From positions 2,861,501-2,925,500 of the forward strand of contig JAMPIT010000230.1 of assembly GCA_026261815.1 (NCBI GenBank): a DNA stretch of 64,000 bases, given 5' to 3'. The notes below the pieces were generated by a model. That model did not search any database. It had not been told where the DNA came from and saw only the letters and a program-made list of their open reading frames with translations. The position numbers and the translations under genes were made by a program. The stretch is from Monarcha castaneiventris obscurior (Eukaryota; Chordata; Aves; Passeriformes; Monarchidae). Position 1 is the stretch's first letter; every line of letters starts with the position of its first letter. Below, piece after piece: positions 13,080-27,211 of the stretch.

Positions 13080-16000
13080 GCAAATGGGTAAATCAAACAA
13101 GGAAAGAAAAACCAAAACCAACTCAAGCCTAAAACTTGAATTACTGTCCTCTAGCCCCAATATCTAAAAAAACCACCAACCTATTCTGCACTGTTCACAC
13201 AGCCAAGCTGTCATGAGATTTGTATCCTAATCCCACCTTTATTCTTTTCAGGCCGTTCATTATTTTTTAAAGACATCTGAGTTCAATTGGCCCAGGCTTT
13301 ATAAAGCATGAGGAGAAGGTTATCACTCTCTTCCAGCAAAACCAGGAAGTGACCCAGCCATGTGCTACCTCTTTGGACCAGCAAAGCTTTATGACTGAGC
13401 ATCCTGCCCTGTCAGCTGAAGCATTTGGAGGAGTCAGTGCAGTGCAGTGGCTCTTCCAAGAGCTCACACATGTATTTTCTGAGCGTCCAGTCCAGAAAAG
13501 CACTTCTTTATGTTGCAACACCAGTATGTATCCCTGCTGCAGTCAGCCTAAACTGGAGTCCAGCTAACTACCCAAACCCCACCACATTCATCCATGAGTG
13601 ACAGTCAGGGACAGGGGCTCAGCTTTCCAAATTTTTCTGTATCCTCTGATCCCTCCTCCAATGCCAGCTGTTGCAGCACGGGGGCGGGAATAGCCCCCTG
13701 TTAATCACTCCTCGTTTCAGAGAGAACAGATTCTTCTGCCATGAGAAGCTACTCTGGGATGAAGAAAACACTGCTGTGACAGTCTTCACCTGCTAAAGAG
13801 CAGAAAGAGCTCTGTCCTCTCCCCCTTCTCCCAGAGCAGCAAGATTTCCGTACCGTAGATCCGCTTAAGAGCCACCACTGCTCCTCACCCCTGGGGAGAC
13901 TTAGAGAGCCTCAGCAGGAATACGTGCAAAATCCTCATCAGCTGATCAAAAGCTTTGCTTACTACCACCCCTTACATAACCAGCAGCATCCTAATTATCC
14001 AGCTAAACCTAATGAATTCAACTCGCCGTGGCTTCACACACTTTCACTAGATACAAATTAGGGCACCAGGCAACTCACCCCATCGCACTTTAGTGAAAAT
14101 TAAGAGAGTTTGGGGAGGTGGAAATGCTGGGTGAAACCATCCAAGTCTGCAACCGAAACGTTAACCTAGATCAGGACCAGCAAAACCTGAGTGTTCCCAG
14201 AGGAAAGTCCCATTTACTGCTCGGGGTGGGGTTTTCCAGAGCTTTTTGCTCAGCCAGAGATGGAGAAGAAAGAGAACAGCTGCAGCAGAGGAGTAGATGG
14301 ATTTTTTTTTTTTATTGGTCCAGTTCCCTATCACGCTGTAAGTAATCTCTGCTTTCATCAGCAAGAATGCTTGCAATGACTGCAGAATGTAACCCAAATT
14401 TTCCCTGTTGGGTCCCTCTACCCTGACTTAACATCTATATTAAGCCTATTTTCTACCCTCGGTTTTCAGCTTTGGTTGCTGTGTTGGGTTTTTTTTTTTT
14501 TTTTTTAACTGAAGCTCACTGTAGTCCATCTGAGCCTTGCACATAATGAAGTAAACAGCACCACAATGCATTCCTCAGCACAAGCTGAAGCACTAAATAG
14601 CTGCCTGGAGTCTGAGGCCGAAGCAGCTGGGTGTTGGATTACAAACGCAAAACAAATGCCAAGGCATGGCCGTAATATGTGCAATACATTGATGACCTAC
14701 TGTGCTTAAATAACTCCTTGGAAAGCAGACCGGCCACTCATAATGGGTTTTTACACCTGAGAGAGAGAAGAGAAAGCAATTTGTGCTGATAATGCAGATT
14801 TGAAAAATAAGAGGGAAAATTTTAGCAGGTATAAAAATCACCCCGGCGAGAGGGGGCAGGGGGAAAATTCAGCCCGGTGCAGTCGGCACGCTGGGAGGGA
14901 CAGCATTTCATGCTTCTGAAACATTTCCAAAGGGTGAAATCCCTCCCTACCAGCGCCAAGAGCAAGGCTCTCACTCAACACAGCCAGGCAGAGGATTTCC
15001 GAGGTCGATCACAGCAATTTGAGCCCCCTCAGATCCTTGTTTTCCTGCCTAGAGCACAGCAGTGCTTTCCAAACCACGTGGAGTCCCCAGCAAAAATCCC
15101 CAGCCACAGTGCACATGGCGTTTGGAAGCAGTGTATCAGCACGCCACAGTCCCAAGTACACCCCAGTAAAGCTCTGCTGGGAGTTTGCTCAGTGCCTTTG
15201 GGTTCCAGACAAGGCATGCAGGGTCTCTGCACAGCAGGATGAAATGGGGCATTCTCATTCAAACCACAAAATAAATTAAGATAGAGAAGCTAAAGAGTAA
15301 AATTTCCCTAAATTTGTATTTTCACCACAAGGTAACAATTGCACCATAGCTCTACCACTCTGAAATCATCAGAGAGTCAAAGCAGGGGGGTTCTCACCCA
15401 CAGTTAAGCGAGGTTCTGGGAGGTCACCTAACCATGTCACCAGGAACACTATGTGTGTCTCATCTCCAGCAAACTTCACAGCACAGGGAGAAGGACACAG
15501 TTTCTTGCCTTCCCACCACAACACTCCTACTTGGGTGCTGTCACAGCTCCCCATCACCTGGTCTTCCCCAAAATCAGAGCATGGCCTAGTTTAAAGCTGT
15601 AGTTTAAAGCCACGTGTTGTCAGACCACAAGCAACACTTCAAAACCTTAGTTTGATGCTGCAGAGTCAGCTGTGGGAGTCTGCACCGTACAGCTGCCACT
15701 CTGCAACAAGAAATGAGCTGCCAACACTCCCAGTAGCCTGCTTTTGCTAAAGTGCATCAAAATGGAAGCAAGTCTTTGGCCAAGACTGCAAGGAGCTGTA
15801 GCACTTCCAAGGTTTTCTGTGGAGTGACAGAGGGGCTAGCATCCACCTCCTCTTTTGCTTTTAAATGCTATGCTCAGTGCAGACAGGAACATCTCAATCT
15901 GCAAAGACTCTTTCAAAGTGGTTCTAAGGAGTCAAAACTTCTTTAGTAACTCAGCAGCAGATGGGATGTAACCAGCAGCATTTCCCCAGTTCTGTCTCCT

Positions 16001-16100
16001 TGGTCAACTGGTTGGAGCAAGTCACAGACTCTTGAATGCAACACTTGAAAGCATTTGGAGATTTTTCCTTTAGGAGATTGTGGAAAAGGTCCCCCTTATG
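13080..16100. other. Non-coding stretch with no recognised gene
   Basis: Moderate GC with many short unrelated frames. It contains a T-run of about 10 at 14301 and one of about 18 at 14489. No transposon, splice-bounded exon or RNA gene was recognised. Confidence 0.5.
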
Positions 16101-16104
16101 TTCA

Positions 16105-16508
16105 AATACCATAGAAATCCTAGAATGCTTTGGGTTGGAAGGGACCATAAAGATCACCTGTTTCCAAACCCCCTGCTATGGGCAGGGACACCTTCCACTA
16201 GACCAGGGTGCTCAAAGCCCCATCCAACTTGGCCTTCTCTGGGCAACGTGTTCCAGTGCCTCATCACCCTCACAGTGAAGAATTTCTTCCCAATATCCAA
16301 TCTAAATCTACTTCCTTTCATTTTGAAACCATTCCCCCTTCTCCTATCATTACATGTCCTTGTAAAAAGACTGTCTCCAGATTTCTTGTAGGCCACCTTT
16401 GGATACTGAAGGTCATGCTGGAGCCTTCTCCAGGCTGTACAATCCCAACTCTCTCAGAAGTTCCTCAAAGGAGATGTGCCCCATCCCTTTAATCGTCTCT
16501 GTGGGCCT
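16105..16508 (-). mobile_element. CR1 LINE, 5'-truncated, with RT C-terminal remnant
   Basis: The left end carries the antisense CR1 tail (CATAGAAATCCTAGAATG...TTTGGGTTGGAAGGGACC), followed by CTTCCACTAGACCAGGGTGC. Read on the minus strand, 16396-16154 stays open and encodes the usual end of CR1 ORF2: GNGFKMKGSRFRLDIGKKFF followed by TVRVMRHWN. Only the last part of the reverse transcriptase and the 3' UTR remain. The copy lies in the same orientation as the presumed host gene. Confidence 0.95.
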
Positions 16509-16509
16509 A

Positions 16510-19500
16510 TCTAAACTGCTAAATATCCCTGAGAGCATGGCATTAATTCATTCAGTACATCACCCCAGCCAGTGGTGGCAAGGCTGTGTCTGGACTTTGC
16601 TGCTCCTGGACAGAGTAGCTGTCTCCAGCTGACCTGAGTGGGTACCTGACAGCAGACAACAAGCAAGTGCAGCAAGAAAACAAGAATAGAATTCCTATCT
16701 GTGTGTGCCTGATTGAAAACCTGATGGATTAGGAGGTGACTCAAACTGGGAGGGAGAAATATTTAAGGAGTCAGAAAGGACACACGCTTCACAAACAAGA
16801 ACTTGGCTCTCTCCATTTTGCTCAATGATAATATTTCTTCCTGGTGAAAGATGGGAGATGCTGCTGGGAGCATTTTTGATAGTGCATCCAAGAGATGTCA
16901 GAAACCTCTGTGGCTGCCCTGTGCTCAGTCCCCATCCAGCCCACCACCTCTGCCCCAGATGCTCGGGCAGGGAGGGAGAGTGGCAAACCCTTAATGCACA
17001 ACCACTGCCCTCAATTAAAGGGTTCAGATAGACTCTTGGGAAGGCAGAAAAGCTCTGAGAAACTGGATTGGGCCTGAGAGCATTAGACTGAGGCAGATGT
17101 GGAGAGACCACTAGGGAAAACAGAGACGTTCACAAGTGCCAAACTGGATTAGGATCAGGGCGAGTGTACCTGTCCCCAGTGGACCCCTCCTGCTCCCTGC
17201 TGGATGTTCTGCTGAGTTATCTCAATTACTGCCAACTTTTCCTCTACTCCCTCTGCTGCTGGGCCACCAGTTGAGTGCAGCAGAGGAAGAGTCACCTCAT
17301 CAGGGGGGTGGAAAAACAAGGAAAACTATGCTATCAGAGGAAAAGCAGCCCTCTTCACTGTGTCCCCTCAAACATGCCATTGTCTCAGGTCACCAACTGC
17401 CCGATGAAGGCACAGGAACCAGCCGCCATGAAGGAAACCACTGCCCTTTCATGCTGCAGACTTACAGCCCTCTCCGGGTGCTGACACAGCTCAAATTTTA
17501 ATTAAAAAGTGCAGGATTGTGCTTGTAGCAGAATAAATGGGGGTGGGGGGGCAGTAAATCACTATGGCAAAATACTATTTCTTTTTTTGGGAACCGCTGT
17601 GTATGAAACCCTGGCTGGTTTTGCCAACAGCTGGTCCACAACCTGCACAGTATTTCCAGAAGTGTTTCCAGTCCAATCTACTCAATTTAGCTAGAATAAC
17701 TCACTCATTTCATAACGGCAGCTGGAGACGTTTGAGCACTGCTGCTTTTAAAGAGGAGAAAATGTCTGGATGATTTTTAGGAATGCAAACAAAACCAAAA
17801 AAAAAAAAGATGCAAATCTTGATTCAGCTGTGATTTCACATTAGATGGCACTCTCAAACGTGATTCTACCAGGACAGCAGCAGCTTTTCCACACAGGGAT
17901 TTTTACTCAAAGCAGTTCCTTCTTAGATGGAAAATCCTGACTGCCACTCCAAAATACACACTAGTGCCTGGGAACAAGGGCTACGGGAGAGCCACTGTGG
18001 GCACCCTCCAAATGCATGCAAGCCCCCTTGCTCCCCTGGGGTGACTCCCCTGAGGATCCCCAGATCTCCTTCACCTTCCTGCTGCTCTCCACGTCCCAGC
18101 AACCGCACGTCCCCCACCCCTTTTGCCCATCCTGGTGTCCATCTGGGGTGGGATGGCCGTGTCCCTCAGGCCACAGTGGTGCCTTGGAGAGCAGCTCCCG
18201 TCCCACAGCCTGGCTGGTGGCCCGTAGACAGCACGGAGCCAATGTCTGGATTACAGTGTGGTTTAAAGGGCACCCAGCAGGGTATCAGGGAGATGAGTGC
18301 TGGGACAAGGAGAATCAGGAATGTTGGACGAGATGCAACTGTAGAAGGGGGTGTGGGCAGAAAGTGTAACAGCAGAGCACCCGGCTGGCTGCAGAGCTCC
18401 CCTCCCTGCCTCCTCGTGGGACAGGGACCACCACATCTTTCCTCTGGCTCTTCCAGTTCTTTGGCTGCACCCAGCAGAGAGCACAACGAGAAATGCAGCC
18501 CCAGCCCAGCACACCGCTGCACCAAGTGGGATATAGATGGGACAGAGGAGCAGGCAGCTGCTGGGTTTTGGGAAATGGGATGAACTGAGAAGTTGCTGCC
18601 TTTCCTCCTGGAGACACCACACGTGCCAACGAAAACTGAGAAAAACACGATCTTTCAGCAACTCCTGCTCCCAACAACAGGCATTTCATTGCCTCAAACA
18701 TCCCTGCAGCAGCTGCACCTGTTCTGCCAGTCCAAGCACCAGGAGCTGGAAGAAGGGCAGGGCACGCAGTGGCTCCCAAGCCAAGGCAGGACTGCCCAGA
18801 TCTGTTGCCTGCTGATGGCACGCTCCAAACTGTACAGTCGTGGAGAGCTGGATGGCAGGCTCAAGAAACCCTCACCCTGGCACAAAGTCAACAGAAAGTA
18901 TCACAATGCCTCAAAGCCAACGCTGTTACACAAAGACCAAAAAAAAGCAAGCAGAGCAGCAGTTAGAAAGTCCTACCCAGGCTTATAAATACTAGACCCC
19001 ATTGAAAAGAAAAATATTATGGTTTGGAGAGGTGCTTTATTTTCTGTAACCTCTGGCTGAATGCTTCCTAGGGGAGGGACTGCACCTGCTGGAGCACAGG
19101 CAGGATGCACTGGTAACTCCTTCCTCTCAAAAGCACACTGCAAACTTGCAGCTCCTCCATGATGGAGCACTAAAAAGGGAGTAAGAATCTACTGCCTCCA
19201 CTTACAAGCAGGGAACATGCACTACATCAGCCATAAAAGCAGAGGGATTCTTAAGGAGGTTTCTGTTTGACAGGATGGATGCACAAGTTTCGGTACACAA
19301 CTGCATCCCAACATGCACCAAGTGAGGCACCAAACATGTCAAGGACCCAATCAAGTTTAGGAGACCCATGGAAAAATAATAAGTCTTCACCACAGAGTGA
19401 AAAACCCCTCATTTTATACGGTTGTAATTCAACCTGAAGATTAATACACTGCAAGGGTCTAAAGCAACTCCAAACCAGCCCCGCCACTTCCATTACGAAC

Positions 19501-20517
19501 CTCCCCTTTTCAAATAAGCAAAATGTCAGATGGCATCAGGTCAGCCTCAAATGGGATTTCTCTTCCCCTGCTCTGACTGCGAGCCACTTACCCAGCTTAC
19601 CTTGAAGGACATGTGGTGCAGATCAGCGGAGGTGAAGCCTGGAAGGACACAGGTTACATTATTCCCTCCGCAGATGGAAGGTTTGCACACACACACACAG
19701 CGACCTCCGCGCTTTGCAGAAAAGATGATTCTTTACTTGAAAAACATTTATTTCAGCCACCGCAACCACTTGAGGAGGAGAGGTTGCAATGTGCTCTGGC
19801 AGGCAAGAAACGAGAAATTGCTGCTGGGTTTTGGAGCAATATCCCTGTTACAGAAACTCTGCACGGCTGGGTTTTGTCTTTTCTTGGCCGACACAGGGGC
19901 AAGATTTCCAAAGTTTGTACTTTTACTGACAAATGAGGGGAATTAGTTCATCAGTAACTTCCAGAAAGTCTATCTCTTGCACCAAAATCTGATCTGCGTC
20001 AGCCCCAGCATCCAGGCCTGTCTAAATGCCACCACAGCTCACAGGAGGGTTGAGCCTCATGCCTTTACAGAGAAGGAAATAGTAAGAAAAATTTAGGTAG
20101 CTACATCTCATAAAAAGATATCAGCCTGAGACGCTTACATAAACTTCAAGCCGTTTTTTCTCCCTGTATTTCCTGAACACCAGGGATTTCCAAATATGCT
20201 CTGGTACCCACAAATGCCCCACTGCCCACACATGTTCTCAGCTACACATCTGAGAAGAAACATCAACGTCTCCATGAGAAATTCAAAGGGGCACCAGTGC
20301 TGAGAATGCTCAGAAACACCTCCCTGTTACTTCATAATCACTAATTCACATCCCAGGGAACCTGAAATAACACCCTGTGTGTGCCACCACCTTCTTGCAC
20401 CCCCATGTGCCCCAGTGTCCCTTGTAAAGCCCCAGGAGAGGAAAGCCAGCATTTCAACAGGAAGGGTTTAGCAGAGGGATAATCAGACTTGTAGGAGATG
20501 CAGACACCATAAAATAA
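16510..20517. other. Non-coding stretch, moderately GC-rich in 17.9-18.9 kb
   Basis: The GC-richer part (17.93-18.82 kb) stays open in several frames on both strands (up to 218 codons plus, 168 minus). Because overlapping frames on both strands are all open and none shows a domain, the openness is compositional. No repeat or RNA gene was recognised. Confidence 0.5.
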
Positions 20518-20920
20518 CAGAATCATAGACTAGTTTGGGTTGGAAGGGACCTTAAAAATCATGTAGTTCCAGCTTCCCTGCCTTCCACTAAACCAGGTTG
20601 CTCCAAACCACCTCCAGCCTGGCCTTGAACACTTCCAGGGATGGAGCATTCACAGCTGCTCTGGGCTGCTGTGCCAGTGTCTTACCACTCTCGGAGTAAA
20701 GAATTTGTTCCTAACATCTAGTCTAAATCTCCACTCTTTCAGTTTAAAGCCATTATTCCTTGTCCTATCACTCCATGCCCTCCCCAAAAATCCCTCTCCA
20801 GCTCTCTTGCAGCCCCTAAGGTACCATAGGGTCACACAGGGTCCTTCTCTTTTCCAGGCTGAACAATCCCAATTCTCTCAGCCTTTCCTCACAGGAGAAG
20901 TGCTCCATCCCTCAACATTA
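20518..20920 (-). mobile_element. CR1 LINE, 5'-truncated, with RT C-terminal remnant
   Basis: It starts at the left with CAGAATCATAGACTAGTTTG, the antisense CR1 tail, then TTGGAAGGGACCTT. On the minus strand, 20835-20650 reads RTRNNGFKLKEWRFRLDVRN then KFFTPRVVRHW, the usual C-terminus of CR1 ORF2. It ends with a 22-bp tandem duplication at its right edge. Confidence 0.95.
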
Positions 20921-20943
20921 AGTGCTCCATCCATCAACGTTAA
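20900..20943 (+). repeat. 22-bp tandem duplication at the edge of a CR1
   Basis: GTGCTCCATCCCTCAACATTAA (20900-20921) is followed directly by a second copy with two differences (20922-20943). The unit contains CR1 sequence, so it probably arose at or after insertion. Confidence 0.85.
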
Positions 20944-20945
20944 GT

Positions 20946-22357
20946 CACGTGATATCAAGATCCGGAGGCAGAAGAGGACAAACAAAAAATAATGGGAGCA
21001 CTGACAGGCCGCCTTGTCTCTCTTCCTGCAAATCTTCCCGTTACTCCACTCCTTCCTCTCTAAATCGTGTCAATGCTCCATGTTCCCCTTCCTTCTCTTC
21101 CCTGGGAACTGGACCCTCTAAAGCTCCAAAACTGTGATAATTAAACCAAACAAAACCAGCCAAACAGAAACACAAACAAAAACCAACACTTCCTCCCCCT
21201 CTGCAAAAAACCCCAACGAACAACAAAACAAACATCCTCCACAAAACTATTCCTTTTATACCTTATCTCTTTAAACAAACTTTGTATGCCACTAAACTGC
21301 AGTATTATTTTAAACACTTATTTTCTGGCTCTAGATCAGCTTTGAAAACAGAATGGAACTGCTGCTTTTCTTTTTCAGGTTCATCTATGGTAAATAAATA
21401 CCAGAAAGCCAGAGAAACAAGTAATTCCAAGCTATTAGGGTTTTCTTGTTTTGTTTTGATTTTGGGGCTTTTTTTAAAGTGCCATTGAAGAAGAAACATC
21501 TAAACAAAACCATTACATTCATGATGCTGACCGGGACACTTTAAGGCAGTGAAACCTCAATAAATATTTTTACAATGAAGCCTGCAAGAAGAGATAATAC
21601 TTCAGACATTTATTGGACTTTTATTTCTCTATAAATGTATCATGAAAGTTGAAAACACAGAATTATTATTTCCATTCTAACTTTGAAAAAATTAGGGAAG
21701 AAATGAAAAAAAGATGCCAGAACATTTTACTGAGGGGAGGCTTTTGTGGAAGACCTCTCTCAGGAGCTCCCATCAACTCATTCTTGCTGCTTCTTTGAAG
21801 CCATATCAACAACGATAATTTAATTTAAGATAAATGTCAGATAAAAAGACATTTATGAAGATGTTAGGGGAGGGAGAAGGGGTTTAGTAGGGCATTCCCA
21901 GTTTAATTCAGTCCAGCTACCTGCTGCCTGTTTGGGATCTAACTCCTGACAGCTCATCCTCCACCAAACAGAGCTGCAGCAGATAACCGTGTCCCAGATA
22001 CCCAGGGGATGGAGGAGGGATGAGTGTCACACAAGAGAACCCTGCAATGTCTTAAAATTGCAGCCAAAATGGATCGAATCACAGCAGGCACTGCAAAAAA
22101 ATGTGGCAAGCGTGGTCCTGCTGGGAACAGGAGATGAGCCCGGGACAGGGGATGCTCCAGCCAGAGGGTTTGATTCCCCTCCAGGGCTCTTGGAAGACAA
22201 GGAACAGGGAAAGAAATAAAAAAAAGCATTGCAAGCATCCACCCCCAAACATCTTCTTAGGAGATAGAGAAATAAAAAGCTTTTGTCAGGCATGGTTTTA
22301 AGGAGAACAGACTAATGGCAAATTGTCACTAGAACTGCAGCAAGCGAGCCAGAGGAT
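20946..22357. other. Non-coding stretch with no recognised gene
   Basis: AT-rich unique-looking sequence, with an A/C-rich patch at 21.14-21.24 kb (AAACAAAACCAGCC-like). No coding exon or transposon recognised. Confidence 0.5.
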
Positions 22358-22362
22358 CCTCA

Positions 22363-22530
22363 AATGGTTTGGGTTGGAAGAAACCTTACAGGTCATCTCA
22401 TTCCAATCCCCTGCCATGGGCAGGGACACCTTCCACTAGACCAGGGTGCTCCAAGCCCTGTCCAACCTGGCCCTGAACACTTGCAGGGATGGGGCATCCT
22501 CAATTTCCCTGGACAAGGGAGGGGATCACA
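22363..22530 (-). mobile_element. CR1 LINE, 3' fragment
   Basis: TGGTTTGGGTTGGAAGAAAC, then CTTCCACTAGACCAGGGTGCTCC and CCAACCTGGCCCTGAACACTTG-type sequence is the antisense CR1 3' region. The extreme tail (ATTCTATGA repeats) is missing at the left, and similarity fades at the right near 22.5 kb. The fragment is non-coding. Confidence 0.92.
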
Positions 22531-24568
22531 CTCTCAGTGGGGAAAGAGCAGGGACAGGTTTCTCCAGTTCCACGGAGGCTCCTCCAGCTGTGAGGAGCAA
22601 TGAGCACTTGGGGAGGGGAAGAGCTCACTGCAAACACAGAAGGTTCAACAGGACCATCACAGCAGGATGATCCCTCTAGTGATGGAAATGCTGCAAGAGG
22701 GTCCCTGCCCACAGCCCCCATCACTCCTCTCCTCTACTGAACTGAGAGATTGACTTCAGGCCACCCTTCCCTGCAAACTGGAGATAAAAATCTGTAAAGA
22801 CATCTAATCTATACCAGAGTCTGGCTTTCCTGCCCAGCACTGCTGATGAGCTCAGCAGCAGTGTCCATAAAAATACCCTGGCAAAATCCCTGCACACACA
22901 CAAACAAAAAATCCACTGGTCTCAGCTGCTTTTGTTCTGGTAAGTGAGGAAACAATTACTGAAGCTGGAAGAGGCAACTTCTTGTAAAGAGAAAGAAAGG
23001 TGGAGAGGACACAAACAAAAAGCAAAACAATCCAAATAATGAGAGAAGTAGGCAAGTTGCACGAGAAGTGATAAAAGAAAAAGGTTAATAAAAACCCACA
23101 AGCCAAACTCATGTATCACTTGCTACTGGCCATGTTTGCCATTAGGAGAAACCTCCTGAAAACACCACACCTGAGCACTGAGCAAACCAGGATGGACACG
23201 GGTATGAAAAGGAGGTGACCATCATGAGGTAGGGACAAGGCCAACACCTTACAGGAGGTGCCTGATCCTGCAGCTTTCAGTGAACCCAGCAGGCAAATGA
23301 AGTGAACAAAGCTGCCTTAATCACTGGTGGTGCTCTGGCACAGAGTAGGGGTGACATTTTAGAGCTGCAGTAGGAATGGTTTGCCTTTCCCAGGAAAATT
23401 TCCTCCATGACAAATTGCTCAGGGACATCAACCCCCACAAGGTCCAGAACTCTCACACAACCCATCCTTCGAGTGGTACCTTAACCTGCAGCACCAAGAG
23501 AGCTGCTGGCAACAGGGTGGTACCGTAAAACAACAAAACCGTTCTTTGTTTGAAGAAAGCAAGCAAGCAATGACAAACACTGCCTCTGTCCAGCTGACAA
23601 GAGCCAACCTGTCCCTGCAGACATAGTGGCATCAGTTCCTGCCCTGTTCTTCCTTCCCAGGATTTCTCACTACCCCATGAGGAGTTGGATTTTTGCTGCT
23701 ACATCCCTCAGGGACATTTAGAAGATGTAAAACATTGCTTTTCATTTAAAGAAAAATATTTTCCAGCCCTCAAAGAATGGGAAAAGAAATACAGAAAAGC
23801 ACAAAGACATGACCAACATTCATTCTTGCACCTGAAACCCCAGAAAACAAAACCAACCTCATTATGCTGTCTGCTTTCAACTCCCAATATCTAAAGCCAA
23901 GTCTGCAGATTTTACTGGGAGGGAGGGGACAGAACAATGAACTCATCACTTCTACCACACTGAAAACAATCTGCTCCTCGGACCTGTCTGTCCAGCATGG
24001 TGATGGAAGGGGACGAGCAGCAGTATTTCACACTCCCAGATCCATGGTCTACATCCATAATCAGCTCTCCAGTACCTCCACACGCTTCAGGAGAAGATCT
24101 AAGAAGATTTATAGGAGGCTGATTCTGGATTACTAGTCCCCAAGGAAATTTTCCTCCCAACACCCACAAGTCAGAGGTTGATTTATACCCAACCTATAAT
24201 AGACTGTATTCCTTAGAGACAACTCCTTGTCTTCAGCCCTGCTGCCATTGCTGAAACTGGAGGTTTGGCTTGGTTTAACAGTTGCAGAGTTTATAAATAG
24301 CGAAAGCAGCACTCAATTTAGGCTGAAGACAGTTAAACTACCTTAGACCAACAGGATGCCACACAGAAAGGAACAGTAATGAGATGACGACACATTCATA
24401 ACCTAAAGTTTTCATTAAAAACTCGCAGCCCGAGGAAGCTCATCTCGCCAGAGCAGAAACATTCAGTTCTCCTAATTACTCAAAGAGCAAATTTTTGCAC
24501 AAACCAGGGAATCCAGGGGAGAGTTCCTGAAGAGCACAAGTATCCATTAGGCAGGAACTGGGGAAGTG

Positions 24569-24582
24569 CCAACCAGGGGGCT
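24569..24582 (+). promoter_or_regulatory. CTCF-like core motif
   Basis: CCAACCAGGGGGCT contains the CCAGGGGGC core typical of CTCF sites. Motif match by eye only. Confidence 0.3.
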
Positions 24583-27154
24583 GTAAATGAGGTGGTGCAC
24601 AACCCATTTCTGATGCCACTCAGCACCTCAGCAGGCATCACACAGCGAGGAGCTGCTGGTGGTGGTGAGGTTGGGAGCCCCTGTAAGCAGATCCAGGGAA
24701 AAGCAGGACTCCTAAAAAGAAGCTGCTAGATTCCAAAGTCCCTGGATAGAGCTTTCTCCATCTGCAGGCACAACAGAGTCTCTTTTCCAGTTTTTACTTG
24801 TTTTTAAAGGCATAATGTGTTGTCTGAGCAGAGCCACAGCACACACACCGGCTGACTGCAAAACTAGGCAGTGTTTGTCACATCATCCATCCAAACAGAG
24901 GTGATGGAAGCCACCAAATTTTTGAATCTCCAAAGCCTTGAGAAGGAAGCTCTGCTAAAGCACAGATTTAACTTTTATAGCTGTGCAAAGTCAGATCTAA
25001 CTGCCAGTAACTGGGAAAGATCCATTTATCTATCCAACTAGAAAAATATCTGCTGGTTAAAAAAACAGCAATCAAACAAAGAAATGGCAAGTGTTGGCTA
25101 TGTTTTACAATGCACAAGTCAGAGCCACAAAAATAGGTTCCTGGGAGTGCCAACATCCCGATGAAAACAAATTCCAGAACACAAAAAAAGGGATAAAAGC
25201 ACAATACAAACCTCTTTCTTTCCCCCACAATTCTGCCCCGTGACCGTGTGCCACAGAAACAGAAATCTGGCTTGGGTAGAAGGCTTTTTTCCCCACCAAA
25301 AAAACAAATTAAACCCCTTTTGTTTGGGTTTAAAGAAAAAGTAATGCCAACCACTAATAAATTTTGGGTTTTTGAAGTTTTATGGTGGGGTTTTTTTTAT
25401 TGTTTAAGAGCACAAACCAGTGGTTGCTCTTTCCAGAATTCTCCTCCTACTTCTCAACACAAGATGAGGAGGTTGAACATCCCAGCTCTCATAACCCTTG
25501 TCACAAACAGAAGCCTTCTGGGAAAGAAACAACCCAAAAAGAGGAAACCAGCAATTTTTCATCCCAGGTCATCTTTCAGACCCTTCTCCTTCATGGGTTT
25601 CACAGAGCAGGAAAAGAAAGGAAAGCCATAACGTGAATTTGGGTACAGAAGTACATTTAAGAAAGCAAAGCACCAAGATTGATTAGAGTGTTCCTCTGCT
25701 TTAATAAGGAGCCTAATGATGTCCAAATTATAGCAAAGCTCAATTGTGTAACCAAGGAGCCAAGATTTCATCCTTGATAAGGACATGGATTTCTGTCTTG
25801 CAGGAGAAGCCTGCAGTTCACTAACAAAGATGACCTTTTATATTATACCCTTCAAGGCCACAATTAGCTGGAGAAATACTGGACTAACTTGGCAACATGA
25901 GTTTTTATACACTGTGCTCATTTTGAGCAGAACCTTGCCAAGACCATTACCATCATATAACAAGACAAAAAAAAAAAATACAAATACAAAACCCACTGCT
26001 CTCCAGACCCAAATTACTTTCCACAATTCAATGCAGTTTTAATTAAGATGATTAAATTACAGCAAAAATGAATAAGATGATATCCCACAGCAAACCACTA
26101 AAGGTATAACACCTTAATCCAGAAGAACCAGGCATGCACGTATTCATGATAAAGTATTCATGAAAAGCTAGAATTTTACACATGAACCAATTTTACATCA
26201 CTCAAACAATACCTTGGGAGATATTTGTCACAAGTAAAAAAACAGTGACATCCATCAACAGAGCACAGATTTTCTGAGACTACACAGAAAGAAATCTACA
26301 CAGAAAAAAATTGAAAAGGCTACAATTACTTTGACAATGTTTCTACAGCTCAGAGGAATTTGGGGGTTGAAATAAGTGGTTTCCTTCTCCTTCACAGGGC
26401 TCCCAAAATCAATTTTATATATAATTCTTTCTTTTTTTTCCTTTTTCTTCTTTTTCTCTTTTTTTTTTTCTACCAGAAGTCAGATCAGAAGTGCATGTGA
26501 AATCAGGTCACTGCAATAATCATGTACATGGTACATTTCCACTATTGCCTATTAACTATGAGGTTTAAATGAACGAGCAAAATCTCAGATCCATATTTCA
26601 CCAGTGGAAATTATTAATATAAACATAGCACAGCTCAGGTTTTAGCCTTACCATCCAACTGGGCCCACTCTCCTTTGGAGAAGGGTAAATGGTATTAAAT
26701 TAACAGACAGGGTTCAAAAGGCAGCTACATGGAGCCATGGAGTCCATTAAGACCTGGGAAATGATCCTGTGATAGGAGCTCTGGACTTCAGGTAGCTGCT
26801 TGTGGTGCTCCAGCACTAGATAAATTCTAGCCTGTGATCTTCAAGGAATGGTAGCTTCAGCGTGTTTTTTAAAAAAGCTGTGCCACTGTGATGAAAAGAA
26901 GTGACAAACCAGCTAATCCCAGGTGCAATCTTCTGGAAACCCTCCACAGGAGCAGAGAGGGGTGACAAAAACTGGGGGAAGAGTTTTGCAAGGAGGAAGA
27001 TGCAACCCCAAATTGTCTTAAAAGTTGTGGCTGAAAACATGAGAAGATACCAAGTAAGGAAGCTCTGCCCCACTCCAGACCTCTCTGCCCCCAAGACTGA
27101 CCCACACCAAGGGGTTTTGCAGAGTTAACTGCATCAGAATAAAGTCCCACAAAG

Positions 27155-27211
27155 CAGATCCTTTCCCAAAATGCAGATCCATTCCCAAAATGCAGATCCA
27201 TTCCCAAAATG
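27155..27211 (+). repeat. 19-bp tandem repeat, three copies
   Basis: CAGATCCATTCCCAAAATG is repeated three times head to tail (27155-27173, 27174-27192, 27193-27211). The first copy differs by one base and the other two are identical. Confidence 0.97.

Noticed and set aside
17927..18821. 218-codon plus frame and 160-168-codon minus frames
   Set aside because: Overlapping frames on both strands in GC-rich DNA, no recognised domain, no splice context.
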